Below, one piece after another: positions 1 to 7,123 of a stretch of DNA of 48,602 bases. Under the pieces are notes generated by a model. It did not search any database, was not told the DNA's origin, and saw only the letters and a list, made by a program, of their open reading frames with translations. The stretch spans positions 1 through 48,602 of the IMG/VR virus record IMGVR_UViG_3300032286_000417. The stretch is one strand, 5' to 3'. Positions within the stretch are counted from its first letter, which is position 1. Each line of letters begins with the position of its first letter. The translations under genes were made by a program, and so were the position numbers. The stretch is from a virus.

Positions 1-828
1 CTGATATTCCTTCAAATAGGCTCGAATATCGTTACAATTTTTTCCCGAAGGCATATACTTAACTTGCAGGTGTCCTGCACGTTTTCCCAGCATTTTAACC
101 TTTAATTCCACATCATCAATGCTTTTAAAGATTTCTCTTGTACCAATGCCAGTCATCATACTGTCCAGACGCATAGACACTAAACCTTCACTCAATTCGA
201 ATGTCAGATAGATTACATTAAGTCCTGCCAACGCCCAGTTTACTCCCATGTTGGCTAGAAACAAACTCTTGCCACCACCCGATCCTGCACAAAAGATATT
301 CAGCTCACCTCTATTGAACCCACCGTAAAGTTTACGGTCAATGCTGGGCCAACCTGTGCTGATCTGTCCATTGCCATCTTTTAATTTGCTTAGACGTGCC
401 CTGGGATCTTCAAAATAGTTGGTACCCATGTCCTTGTTTAAACTGATCTGAATAGCGTCTTTGATCAGTTTCTCAACCGGGCCGTAATCACCTTTTTCCA
501 ACAGATCGGCACTGCTGACAATGGCTCTCTCTAGACCTTTGTGTCGACTAAAATTCTCAAACTCATTCATCAGCCATTCATAGTTTTCTTTGGGCAATTG
601 TGCAGGGTTGAGATCTATTTCGCAAGCTGCATTGACAATTGCCTGCTCTGGCATAATTTTATATTCATCAACATACCCGTTGATAAACTCGGCTGTTGAA
701 CGCAGTCTCTGATCAAAGTTTAATGGATCAAAAATATTTTGGCAGCGTATAAATGTTTCTGCATCTGAGAGAAACATCTCAAGATACAGTCTCTGGAGGT
801 CGTATGTGTAATTGGTTTTATTATTCAT
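1..828 (-). CDS. 41: Replicative DNA helicase, DnaB-type gp41 (3' end cut by window edge)
   Basis: This is the N-terminal 276 residues of a T4 gp41-type hexameric helicase; the rest runs off the left edge. I translated it from the ATG at 828, which lies inside the last codons of the primase gene (8-nt overlap), so helicase and primase are translationally linked. The Walker A motif AGSGGGKS is at residues 181-188, and the DnaB-type segment YLTFELSE is at 207-214. The N-terminal ~130 residues are a helical domain as in gp41. In T4, gp41 unwinds DNA 5'-3' at the fork and forms the primosome with gp61, whose homologue is the adjacent gene. No frameshift is seen in the visible part. Confidence 0.93.
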   Translation of the reverse strand, partial: MNNKTNYTYDLQRLYLEMFLSDAETFIRCQNIFDPLNFDQRLRSTAEFINGYVDEYKIMPEQAIVNAACEIDLNPAQLPKENYEWLMNEFENFSRHKGLERAIVSSADLLEKGDYGPVEKLIKDAIQISLNKDMGTNYFEDPRARLSKLKDGNGQISTGWPSIDRKLYGGFNRGELNIFCAGSGGGKSLFLANMGVNWALAGLNVIYLTFELSEGLVSMRLDSMMTGIGTREIFKSIDDVELKVKMLGKRAGHLQVKYMPSGKNCNDIRAYLKEYQ

Positions 829-1804
829 CAAGTGCTTCTAGTTTTTTCTTTAGTAATTCTATTTTTATCTTGTTGTCAGTCCTGTAGTGCAAAATTGTGG
901 CTAGAGTGTATAGACGCCCGTATTTCTTTACTGCATCCGCTACATCCTTGACATCATCGCCCCAAGGCGGTAAACTGGCACTCCAGCTGTTTGCAATCGC
1001 ATGTTTAAGCATCTTAGCACCTGGACGATCTCGATCTGGAACACAGATGATTTCTTTACCCTGAGCCTGTAATCTTGCAACTTGAGCATCGTTGGGCTCG
1101 TTAGTCATAATGGCCACACCATCTATAGCTATAGCATCAAATTGACCTTCTAAGGCTATGATGTATTGACGATCACGAATCTGTCTATCTAAATTGAATA
1201 CATAACCACTTTGACTTTCTGTAAGATATTTGGGCTTACCTTCTGTAAGTTTACGACCTGTGTAGCCAACAATTTTACCGTCTTGATAGAAAGGTATTAG
1301 GATTCTATCTGAGTACCCGGGCTCCGGACTCCACATCCAATCATACCAATCTATGTCCATGCCTCGGCCTAATAGGTATTCAATAGCCGGAGTAACATCT
1401 GTGCCTTGAGCAATCCATTCTGTTAGTAATTTACTGTCTTTGGGCAATGCTATTTCAGTTAGATTAAAGTTTAGAACTTTGGTTGCTTTGGGCATGTTCT
1501 CTTGATGTCTAAGAGCAACAAGATTTAACTTGCCAATGTCAAGTTCGCTAAGACCTAACCAACGGAATAACAGCTTGGTATTGCCACTTAATACTTTGCC
1601 CGGGCTCCAGCCTGCTTTAAATCCACAATTAAAGCAATGGTAAGTCCATGCTTCTCCGTCAGTTTTAATACCGCCACGTTTACGTGAATCTAATTTCTCG
1701 CCACGGTGATGACAGCAGACAGCGTTAAAACTTGTCCAGCCTCCGCTGGTTTGTTTTCGACTAGGTGGTAGTAGTGCTAGCAGTGCTGCTTGTATCTCAT
1801 TCAT
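821..1804 (-). CDS. 61: DNA primase, gp61 type
   Basis: This 327-aa protein is close to the 342 aa of T4 gp61. An N-terminal zinc-binding module is visible as C30-x2-H33 ... C57-x2-C60. A Toprim-like catalytic core follows, with the acidic residue in ALEGQFDA (E219) and the metal-binding DRDRPG segment (D257, D259). It makes RNA primers for lagging-strand synthesis together with the gp41 helicase encoded immediately downstream. The ATG at 1804 has no Shine-Dalgarno sequence. It lies 6 nt after the -10 hexamer of a strong sigma70-type promoter, which suggests a leaderless mRNA. Confidence 0.93.
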   Translation of the reverse strand: MNEIQAALLALLPPSRKQTSGGWTSFNAVCCHHRGEKLDSRKRGGIKTDGEAWTYHCFNCGFKAGWSPGKVLSGNTKLLFRWLGLSELDIGKLNLVALRHQENMPKATKVLNFNLTEIALPKDSKLLTEWIAQGTDVTPAIEYLLGRGMDIDWYDWMWSPEPGYSDRILIPFYQDGKIVGYTGRKLTEGKPKYLTESQSGYVFNLDRQIRDRQYIIALEGQFDAIAIDGVAIMTNEPNDAQVARLQAQGKEIICVPDRDRPGAKMLKHAIANSWSASLPPWGDDVKDVADAVKKYGRLYTLATILHYRTDNKIKIELLKKKLEALDE

Positions 1805-1810
1805 TGTAAC

Positions 1811-1839
1811 AGTTTAACTTCTGTACAAGAATTTGTCAA
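1811..1839 (-). promoter_or_regulatory. Sigma70-type promoter for primase-helicase
   Basis: Read on the minus strand this is TTGACA, a 17-nt spacer, then TAAACT. The -10 ends 6 nt before the primase ATG (1804), so transcription should start at or next to the start codon. The -35 lies inside the 3' end of the upstream structural gene. Confidence 0.75.
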
Positions 1840-2656
1840 ATGTTCCGCGGTAGTCTTGGTTATCTCTGTTGTTCAAATCCAGCGGGCCTCTTGCCGGAAC
1901 AACTAAGATGTTGAGGTACGAATAAACACCAGTAAAATTGGTGTAGGCAACACCGGTATAACCATTGTAGTTTAGAGTTTTAATGGTGCTGTAACTGGCC
2001 TGATCATTTGCATTGTTATTCAAAGTTCCTTGCACATAAACTGCGCCTTTGAATCCGGTTAGATAAAACGCCAATGTGTGTAGAGCAGTGTTTCCATTGT
2101 ATTCTGGACTGGCATAAATTGCACGACTCTTATACTCATATAGGTCCGTGCTGATGTTAAAACTCATCTGCAGATTTAAAACTTCTTGACTTGGTTGCAG
2201 TACAGGATAGATATCTTCATGGAGATGCAGTGTTCCGTTTATACCATAATAGGTATTGCTATAGGCAGGCAAGTAGGTGCCATCAGTTGGATCAACATAT
2301 TTTACACTATAGGTATAACTGGTCTTATCCAAATCTAGCGTGTCACTTTCGGTCAATGTTAGTTCTGCAATTCCTCTGGTACTGGTTGTACCTTGATCTA
2401 AAACAGTCAGTTCTTTTTCTAGAAGCACTCTTCTATTGATAGCATCATACATAGAGAAAACAAAAGTTTGAGTATTGCTAATGCTGATTCTTTTTTGATC
2501 GCTGTTTTTAAATTGAATACGGACTTTATTCTTAAGTCCCTTTTGTATTTTTAAATCGTGTTGGTACATGACTTGATTAACCCCGCGTATAGTTGGATCC
2601 AAATCTAACGTTACATCTAGATTATTTTGGTATAAATAGACTGGTAAAACTTGCAT
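1814..2656 (-). CDS. Putative virion structural (fibre/baseplate) protein
   Basis: This 280-aa protein has no signal peptide or membrane segment. The first ~130 residues are beta-rich and look like the BppU/Ig-like N-terminal domain of phage baseplate and fibre proteins (pattern VRIQFKNSDQKRI and an alternating hydrophobic register). The C-terminal half is rich in N, Y, T and G, as in phage adhesin domains. I do not recognise a specific T4 homologue. It has a late-promoter-like AATAAATA 5 nt before its ATG, which supports a late structural role although it lies between replication genes. It could be a small fibre or a capsid decoration protein. Confidence 0.55.
   Translation of the reverse strand: MQVLPVYLYQNNLDVTLDLDPTIRGVNQVMYQHDLKIQKGLKNKVRIQFKNSDQKRISISNTQTFVFSMYDAINRRVLLEKELTVLDQGTTSTRGIAELTLTESDTLDLDKTSYTYSVKYVDPTDGTYLPAYSNTYYGINGTLHLHEDIYPVLQPSQEVLNLQMSFNISTDLYEYKSRAIYASPEYNGNTALHTLAFYLTGFKGAVYVQGTLNNNANDQASYSTIKTLNYNGYTGVAYTNFTGVYSYLNILVVPARGPLDLNNRDNQDYRGTFDKFLYRS
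2631..2638 (+). promoter_or_regulatory. T4-type late promoter (TATAAATA)
   Basis: An exact T4 late-promoter octamer lies on the plus strand 35 nt before the ATG of the plus-strand gene at 2674. It is inside the coding sequence of the opposite-strand gene, so chance occurrence is possible, but position and orientation fit. Confidence 0.55.
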
Positions 2657-2661
2657 GTTTG

Positions 2662-2669
2662 TATTTATT
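2662..2669 (-). promoter_or_regulatory. Late promoter, leaderless geometry (AATAAATA)
   Basis: The minus strand reads AATAAATA, then 5 nt, then the ATG of the structural gene at 2656. No Shine-Dalgarno sequence intervenes. Confidence 0.55.
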
Positions 2670-2673
2670 AATA

Positions 2674-3057
2674 ATGAGTTTACCTAATAGTTTCCAAAAT
2701 AATCATCCCTTTATAGCGTGTATTAAATCTAACGATATTGAATACGTGGGCATCGTTATCAATTTAGACGATTTTGTTACCAGCATGTATGATATAACTG
2801 CTATACGCTCAGATGAAGAAAAACGTATATTCTTAGAATTAGGTGAAATATGGTGGTGGGAAAGCAATAGAAAGATACCTATTAATATTTTTCTTAAAAA
2901 AGAAATGCAATTATTTCGATATTGTATCAAGACATTTAACAGCAAGGACATAGAACTAGTGTTTGGCCCTGCGGTTAATCTAAGTGAAATTGCCGAAAAA
3001 AGAATCAAACGCAAGTCAATCCAGTTAGTAAGAACTCCTAAGAGTACCCGTAGCTAA
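2674..3057 (+). CDS. Hypothetical protein, orphan plus-strand gene
   Basis: A 127-aa product is predicted from the ATG at 2674 (MSLPNSF...). The open frame extends further upstream, but that part crosses the TATAAATA late promoter, so the internal ATG is preferred. The protein is soluble, with a hydrophobic/acidic N-terminal half containing a WWWES segment and a basic C-terminal end (KRIKRKS). I recognise no family. It is the only plus-strand gene in the first 28 kb. It converges on the DnaE-like gene with a 20-nt tail-to-tail overlap. An opposite-strand frame at 2703-3014 is judged to be its shadow. Confidence 0.6.
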   Translation: MSLPNSFQNNHPFIACIKSNDIEYVGIVINLDDFVTSMYDITAIRSDEEKRIFLELGEIWWWESNRKIPINIFLKKEMQLFRYCIKTFNSKDIELVFGPAVNLSEIAEKRIKRKSIQLVRTPKSTRS

Positions 3058-3619
3058 GTTCTTCACAAATCAAATTCATCTGTACCACAATGGCTATGGC
3101 ATAGGCAGTGGCGTGACTCTTCTTAAAATAATAATCATCAGTCGTTGGTTTGATCCAAATATCTGCCATAACGTCGGGCCAGCTCCGACCTAACAGATAT
3201 TTTTTTGCCGGCCGAATCATAGCCAGAACGGCCGCGAGCTGCTCTACGTTTCTCGGCTTCATCAATCTCAGTATTCTCCCGTGCCCATTCACCTGAAAAA
3301 GTAGGTTTACGAACTCGTCCTGTTCTAATAGATCCCATAGTGGTTCTGTCTCCAAAAGTGTAGTTAAATGTTTTTCATTTTTAACACCGTTATAGATATT
3401 GACATTTAAAAAATCAATTTTAAAATATCCCCGATCTTCTGCTTCTTTATAGTCTAGACTAGCAAATCCGTTTAACGGATTAACCGGGATAGAATGACAA
3501 TATACTCCGGTGTTGTGCTTTTTAAAAGTGCCATCTTCAGCTTTGATTGCTGCTGACACATGTTTAATTATTCCAAGCACTTTATTTCTGTCTGCAAAAT
3601 CTATATCAATATCTGGCAT
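3038..3619 (-). CDS. Miniature DNA polymerase III alpha (DnaE)-like protein
   Basis: This 193-aa protein keeps, in order, several landmarks of the ~1160-aa DnaE polymerase. They are PDIDIDF at residues 2-8 (the palm motif with two catalytic Asp), KHNTGVY at 34-40 (DnaE: KHAGGV), KIDFLNV at 67-73 (third catalytic Asp, D69; DnaE: KFDFLGL), LFQVNGHG near 107-114 (DnaE: VFQLESRG), AVLAMIRPAKK at 130-140 (DnaE: ALVALFRPGP) and FKKSHATAYA at 165-174 (DnaE: FNKSHSAAYA). The PHP domain, most of the fingers, the beta-binding and the OB regions are absent. Its start overlaps the sugar-kinase gene by 19 nt, so it is the last gene of the heptose operon. Polymerase activity is unproven; it may be a nucleotidyltransferase, a regulator or a decoy subunit. 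Confidence 0.72.
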   Translation of the reverse strand: MPDIDIDFADRNKVLGIIKHVSAAIKAEDGTFKKHNTGVYCHSIPVNPLNGFASLDYKEAEDRGYFKIDFLNVNIYNGVKNEKHLTTLLETEPLWDLLEQDEFVNLLFQVNGHGRILRLMKPRNVEQLAAVLAMIRPAKKYLLGRSWPDVMADIWIKPTTDDYYFKKSHATAYAIAIVVQMNLICEELSYGYS

Positions 3620-4398
3620 TTTTTTATCTCATCGTAAGTAGGAGCATAGTTTCCACGATGTTGGACAGTTAATCCTGCGGCTATGTTAGCAAACAGTATA
3701 GCTTTTTCTATATCTTTTGTAAAGAGATATTGGGCAGTTAGAGCAGCAAGAAATGTATCGCCTGCACCACATACATCCATAACTTCGGCTGGGTTAGTTG
3801 GATACAACTTTCCTTTATACTGTGCACCACGGTCACCTAATGTGACAATAAGATTTTCTGAAACAGTTACTGTATTTTTAAATTCAAGTTCGTTTATTTT
3901 AATGTAAACGTGCTCTGAACGATCTGTCATAGATGGCGGTGCAATATCAGCTAGCCGAGTTTTCTTTGTATCAATAAACACTGGACATTTTGCAGTTTTA
4001 ACAATAGATTCGATACTTTCGTAAGTTAGAAACCCTTTGTTGTAATCTGAAATTACAACGGCATCATATTGATCGAGGCTGTTCGGCAATCGACCACTCC
4101 ATTGACAGACCTCAATATCACTATCTACACGAAGCATGTGTTGTCCAGAACGCTTGTCTATATATCTACTTTTAACAATATCTTCATTATTAGTAACAAA
4201 GTCTACTGTAATACCTAGATTGATAAGATTGTCTTTGACGTTTGCTGCCATTCCACGCAGATCATAGGTTTCGATAATTTTAAGAATAGGCACAGGTGCT
4301 TCTGGACTTATTCTGTCTACTGTACCTATGTTGTATCGATCAGTACAACTATCACCTATCAGTAATACGTTGAATGATGTTGGTTGTTGAGTATCCAT
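3601..4398 (-). CDS. PfkB-family sugar kinase, HldE kinase-domain type
   Basis: This 265-aa protein resembles the N-terminal half of HldE (D-glycero-beta-D-manno-heptose-7-phosphate 1-kinase). The signature DRISPEAPVPI is at residues 28-38, followed by an AANV segment as in the HldE substrate region. The PfkB catalytic motif GAGD is at 211-214, with the general-base Asp. In LPS inner-core synthesis this enzyme makes heptose 1,7-bisphosphate. The start overlaps the upstream nucleotidyltransferase gene by 47 nt, so the two halves of bacterial HldE are encoded as separate overlapping genes. No GmhA or GmhB homologue is visible in the window, so the phage would rely on host intermediates. Confidence 0.82.
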   Translation of the reverse strand: MDTQQPTSFNVLLIGDSCTDRYNIGTVDRISPEAPVPILKIIETYDLRGMAANVKDNLINLGITVDFVTNNEDIVKSRYIDKRSGQHMLRVDSDIEVCQWSGRLPNSLDQYDAVVISDYNKGFLTYESIESIVKTAKCPVFIDTKKTRLADIAPPSMTDRSEHVYIKINELEFKNTVTVSENLIVTLGDRGAQYKGKLYPTNPAEVMDVCGAGDTFLAALTAQYLFTKDIEKAILFANIAAGLTVQHRGNYAPTYDEIKKCQILI

Positions 4399-4753
4399 CT
4401 ACTATATCCACAAAAACAATTTCTTTACAAAACTGTGCTCCCACTACGGGTTTATCTCTGTAATCACTACCTTTGACCATTACATCGGCATGATATATTT
4501 CTAACTGTTCTTCAAGATGTTCAGCGCTGTTAAAGATCATAACATAGTCCACTGCTTTGAGATTTGCCAGCATAAACTTTCTATCAATGAATGTGTTAAT
4601 TGGTCTCTCTGGACCTTTTAATTCTTTGACACGTTCGTCTGAGTCTATCAGCACCAGCAGATAATCGCCAAGACTTTTGGCATAATTTAATAATTCAATA
4701 TGACCTCTATGTAAGATGTCAAACGTGCCATTAACTACAATTCTTCGGGTCAT
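4352..4753 (-). CDS. Cytidylyltransferase-fold nucleotidyltransferase, HldE C-terminal type
   Basis: This 133-aa protein has the N-terminal motif NGTFDILHRGH (residues 8-18), with the catalytic HxGH as HRGH at 15-18. VKGSDY at residues 94-99 and a later YSTTNIIQRI correspond to the conserved KG(S/A)DY and STT.II.(K/R) segments of this fold. It matches the adenylyltransferase half of HldE, which makes ADP-D-glycero-beta-D-manno-heptose. It overlaps the epimerase gene upstream by 23 nt and the kinase gene downstream by 47 nt. A glycerol-3-phosphate or other sugar-phosphate substrate is possible from the fold alone; the neighbours favour heptose. Confidence 0.82.
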   Translation of the reverse strand: MTRRIVVNGTFDILHRGHIELLNYAKSLGDYLLVLIDSDERVKELKGPERPINTFIDRKFMLANLKAVDYVMIFNSAEHLEEQLEIYHADVMVKGSDYRDKPVVGAQFCKEIVFVDIVDGYSTTNIIQRITDR

Positions 4754-5516
4754 TTAATGTTGTGTTTAATTTGATTAGATCAGCACAGGTATATTTTTGA
4801 TATTGCTTCTCTAGATGCTTAGGCATGGGAATATATTCAACTTTGGCACTGTATCTGTCAGCAATCATGTTTGCAACTGATTCAAAACTTGTTGGCTGGC
4901 CTGTTCCTACATTCCATATGCCTGATTCTTTTACATTAAAAAATTTCTGATGAATATCAATTACATGGTCAACTGATACAAAATCTCTCAAATATGTATC
5001 ACTATGTTCAAATAATTTTATCACTCCAGTTTCTTTTGCCTGCTTAGTAAACACGTGATAGGGGCTTGGTTGATCTTTATGATCCTCATAAGGCCCGTAT
5101 ACATTAAAATAACGAAAACCTTGAACAAAAATGTTACCAAACTTTTGACTTTCTATATGCCTATCGAAAAGATATTTGCTCCATGCGTAGGGGCTTTGGG
5201 GGCTCTTTGGAGCAGTTTCTTTAAAATTTTGACCTAATCCGTATACACTAGCACTACTGGCATATTGTAGGTTAACTCCGTTCATTTGGCAGGCCATTAG
5301 AACTAGGCAACTAAAATCATGATTTTGTTTCATGATCTTTTCTACGTTTGTCTCTGCTGTAGAACTAATTGCTCCTAAATGAATACACCAGTCTAGTCCT
5401 TCAAACTCTGGAGGTTCTTCGCCCCATTCATATAATGACAGCTGGTGTTTGTCCTTAAGAGAGTTGACTATATTCTGGCCGATAAATCCTTTATAACCTG
5501 TAATTAGAATTTTCAT
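4731..5516 (-). CDS. hldD: ADP-L-glycero-D-manno-heptose 6-epimerase-like (HldD)
   Basis: This 261-aa extended short-chain dehydrogenase is shorter than E. coli HldD (310 aa). The nucleotide-binding motif is G7-x2-G10-x2-G13 and the catalytic pair is Y110...K114. HldD-specific segments are present: SSASVYG, FRYFNVYGPYEDHK, RDFVSVDHV, NVGTGQPTSFESVA and VEYIPMP. HldD converts ADP-D,D-heptose to ADP-L,D-heptose, the donor for LPS core heptosyltransferases. It lies between the cupin gene (4-nt overlap) and the nucleotidyltransferase, giving three consecutive steps of one pathway. A GT9 heptosyltransferase-like gene at 41428-42357 could use the product. Confidence 0.85.
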   Translation of the reverse strand: MKILITGYKGFIGQNIVNSLKDKHQLSLYEWGEEPPEFEGLDWCIHLGAISSTAETNVEKIMKQNHDFSCLVLMACQMNGVNLQYASSASVYGLGQNFKETAPKSPQSPYAWSKYLFDRHIESQKFGNIFVQGFRYFNVYGPYEDHKDQPSPYHVFTKQAKETGVIKLFEHSDTYLRDFVSVDHVIDIHQKFFNVKESGIWNVGTGQPTSFESVANMIADRYSAKVEYIPMPKHLEKQYQKYTCADLIKLNTTLNDPKNCS

Positions 5517-5872
5517 TTCTGACTATCTCCCTTGGCGACACGGTAGTTGTCTTCAACCGAATCAGGAGTGCTAACTTCAATTAAGGTGCCTTCTTCAATG
5601 CAGATAACTTGATGAGGTAGCAATGGCGGATTATGCCATATGTCACCTACCATTAATTCTTTTTCATACCGTGATGCATCTTTAGTATTGATACAGATGA
5701 CTTTAAATCTACCGCTGAGTACGAACCAAGTCTCATCTTTCTCAGAATGAAAGTGCATACTAAATCTTGCACCCTCATTGAAATTTAAAAACTTACCACA
5801 ATATTTGTCGTTGGATGCAAATATTAATTCACTTCCCCAACCTTTTTCAACTGATCCATTTAATCTTGTCAT
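5513..5872 (-). CDS. Cupin-domain protein (mannose-6-phosphate isomerase type II-like)
   Basis: This 119-aa single-domain protein has a cupin metal-binding pattern, MHFHSEKDETWFVLSG, and a second cupin motif around DIWHNPPLLPHQV. Such proteins occur as sugar-phosphate isomerase or epimerase-like enzymes in nucleotide-sugar pathways. It overlaps both neighbours by 4 nt, upstream of hldD, so a role in supplying or modifying a sugar phosphate for the heptose genes is reasonable. The exact substrate cannot be read from sequence. Confidence 0.7.
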   Translation of the reverse strand: MTRLNGSVEKGWGSELIFASNDKYCGKFLNFNEGARFSMHFHSEKDETWFVLSGRFKVICINTKDASRYEKELMVGDIWHNPPLLPHQVICIEEGTLIEVSTPDSVEDNYRVAKGDSQK

Positions 5873-6051
5873 GATAACTGTTCCTTAAATCTTGCTAAAA
5901 ATGCATCTACTAGACAATTATATTGTTGATCAGTTTTTTCGTTTTGATAATATACCCAAACACCACTGTCTTTATTTTCTAATTTTTTAATTCTAAAAAT
6001 AGTCGATTTATTGTCAATCCAATTGCTGTTAACATTTGGTAAATTTTTCAT
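5869..6051 (-). CDS. Small conserved-looking phage protein, function unknown
   Basis: This 60-aa protein is supported by tight 4-nt start/stop overlaps with both neighbours (ATGA junctions) and by coding-like composition. It has a central SGVWVYYQN segment and a basic helical end (FLARFKEQL). There is no signal peptide, membrane segment or Cys pair. I do not recognise a family. Confidence 0.6.
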   Translation of the reverse strand: MKNLPNVNSNWIDNKSTIFRIKKLENKDSGVWVYYQNEKTDQQYNCLVDAFLARFKEQLS

Positions 6052-6431
6052 AGCTCTCCACTTTCTGCTAATTTTAACATAAGACTATAATGCTCGTATG
6101 CTTTTTTCACCGCGGGGTATTTGTTTCGAAGACGGTGTTCTTCTTCTTTTTGTTCCATCAAAATATTAAACATTTCATAATGACCGTGTTGTTTCATATT
6201 ATTGAATACTTGATGTTCAAAATTTGCAATACGGTCTAATTCACTTTCAGCAATTTCTACAGTATACAAGGGTTCACTATCATATACAACGTCTTTATAA
6301 ACTTGATTAAAATCCATAGGATCCTTAAAGTAATTTAAATTAACTTTGTGATATCGATGAGCTCGTTTGTTTGTGTCAAGCAAATTAATTCTGTGATCTT
6401 GACAAAATTTTCTTATAACATCGTCCTTCAT
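6048..6431 (-). CDS. Hypothetical protein, mostly helical
   Basis: This 127-aa soluble protein is rich in charged residues, with a helical second half containing MEQKEEEHRLRNKYPAVKKA. It is coupled by 4-nt overlaps to the zinc-finger gene upstream and to the 60-aa gene downstream. No domain was recognised. Its position between replication-region genes and sugar genes does not identify a role. Confidence 0.6.
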   Translation of the reverse strand: MKDDVIRKFCQDHRINLLDTNKRAHRYHKVNLNYFKDPMDFNQVYKDVVYDSEPLYTVEIAESELDRIANFEHQVFNNMKQHGHYEMFNILMEQKEEEHRLRNKYPAVKKAYEHYSLMLKLAESGEL

Positions 6432-7123
6432 TCTATCCCAACCTCTCGACAGATTTCTTTTACTAGAGCAACATCTGCAGGAAACTCTTTAAATTTACGC
6501 AACCAATATGGAACATCAAATGCCGGTGCAATCATATTCAATTGCTCGTCGCTCATTGTCTTAACCATTTTTTGTCCGCTCTGTGTATTTAGAATAATCC
6601 ATGGACTAATCTTGCCATTCTTGATATCGTGAACTGCTTTATTAAGGCTTGTATAAGAAAAGTAATGTGCAAAATTTGCACTATGCTCATCTGCCCAATC
6701 CATCATAGACGCTAATGATCTTTGAATTGCACTTTCTACTGGCTCAACCTTAATCATCTCAAACAAATACTTTTCGTAAAGTTCGTCTCTACACCAGTGG
6801 TCAAGTTTCACTCCGCTTTTGATTACAAAGTCGATAAACTTGTCTGGATAGATAGGATTAACGTTATTAACAAAACTGCCAAACTTAACAAACGCATTGT
6901 AATAACTGCTGTCTGCAAAATTATCATATGTTTTTGCTACCTTGGCATTTTGTGTCAATTGCCAAAAGCGATTATAGGCCATGTAGCCTGCTTGAACACG
7001 CTTCTCATCTCGTTGTAGAGCACGCCTTTTTCGTTCGCACATATGAGCAACAAGAGTCTTCTCTTGCATAAAACTCTTGCTGCAATGTACACATTTATAA
7101 GGTTGTTCCACAAGTGCTATCAT
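6428..7123 (-). CDS. C2HC zinc-finger protein of T4-like phage type
   Basis: The first ~30 residues of this 231-aa protein form a classical finger: C11-x2-C14, then H27 and C29 (YKCVHCSKSF ... VAHMCERKRR). The remainder is a helical domain with a long conserved-looking stretch (YNRFWQL, FADSSYYNAFVKFG, RDELYEKYLFEM). The finger suggests binding to nucleic acid. The location in the gp32-uvsX-uvsY-uvsW operon suggests a replication, repair or transcription accessory function. T4 gp59 (217 aa, helicase loader) is a size-matched possibility, but I see no convincing sequence match. The start abuts the porin stop (TAATG). Confidence 0.65.
   Translation of the reverse strand: MIALVEQPYKCVHCSKSFMQEKTLVAHMCERKRRALQRDEKRVQAGYMAYNRFWQLTQNAKVAKTYDNFADSSYYNAFVKFGSFVNNVNPIYPDKFIDFVIKSGVKLDHWCRDELYEKYLFEMIKVEPVESAIQRSLASMMDWADEHSANFAHYFSYTSLNKAVHDIKNGKISPWIILNTQSGQKMVKTMSDEQLNMIAPAFDVPYWLRKFKEFPADVALVKEICREVGIE

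Noticed and set aside
2593-2673. Longer N-terminus for the plus-strand gene at 2674
   Set aside because: The extension covers the TATAAATA promoter and would be translated upstream of the transcription start.
2703-3014. 103-aa open frame on the minus strand
   Set aside because: It lies antisense to the plus-strand gene at 2674-3057, which has a consensus late promoter and better coding character. It lacks a Shine-Dalgarno sequence or promoter of its own.
3038-3619. Reading the DnaE-like gene as a degraded pseudogene
   Set aside because: The frame is open, the motifs are in order, and overlaps with neighbours are precise. Decay would be expected to break the catalytic motifs.
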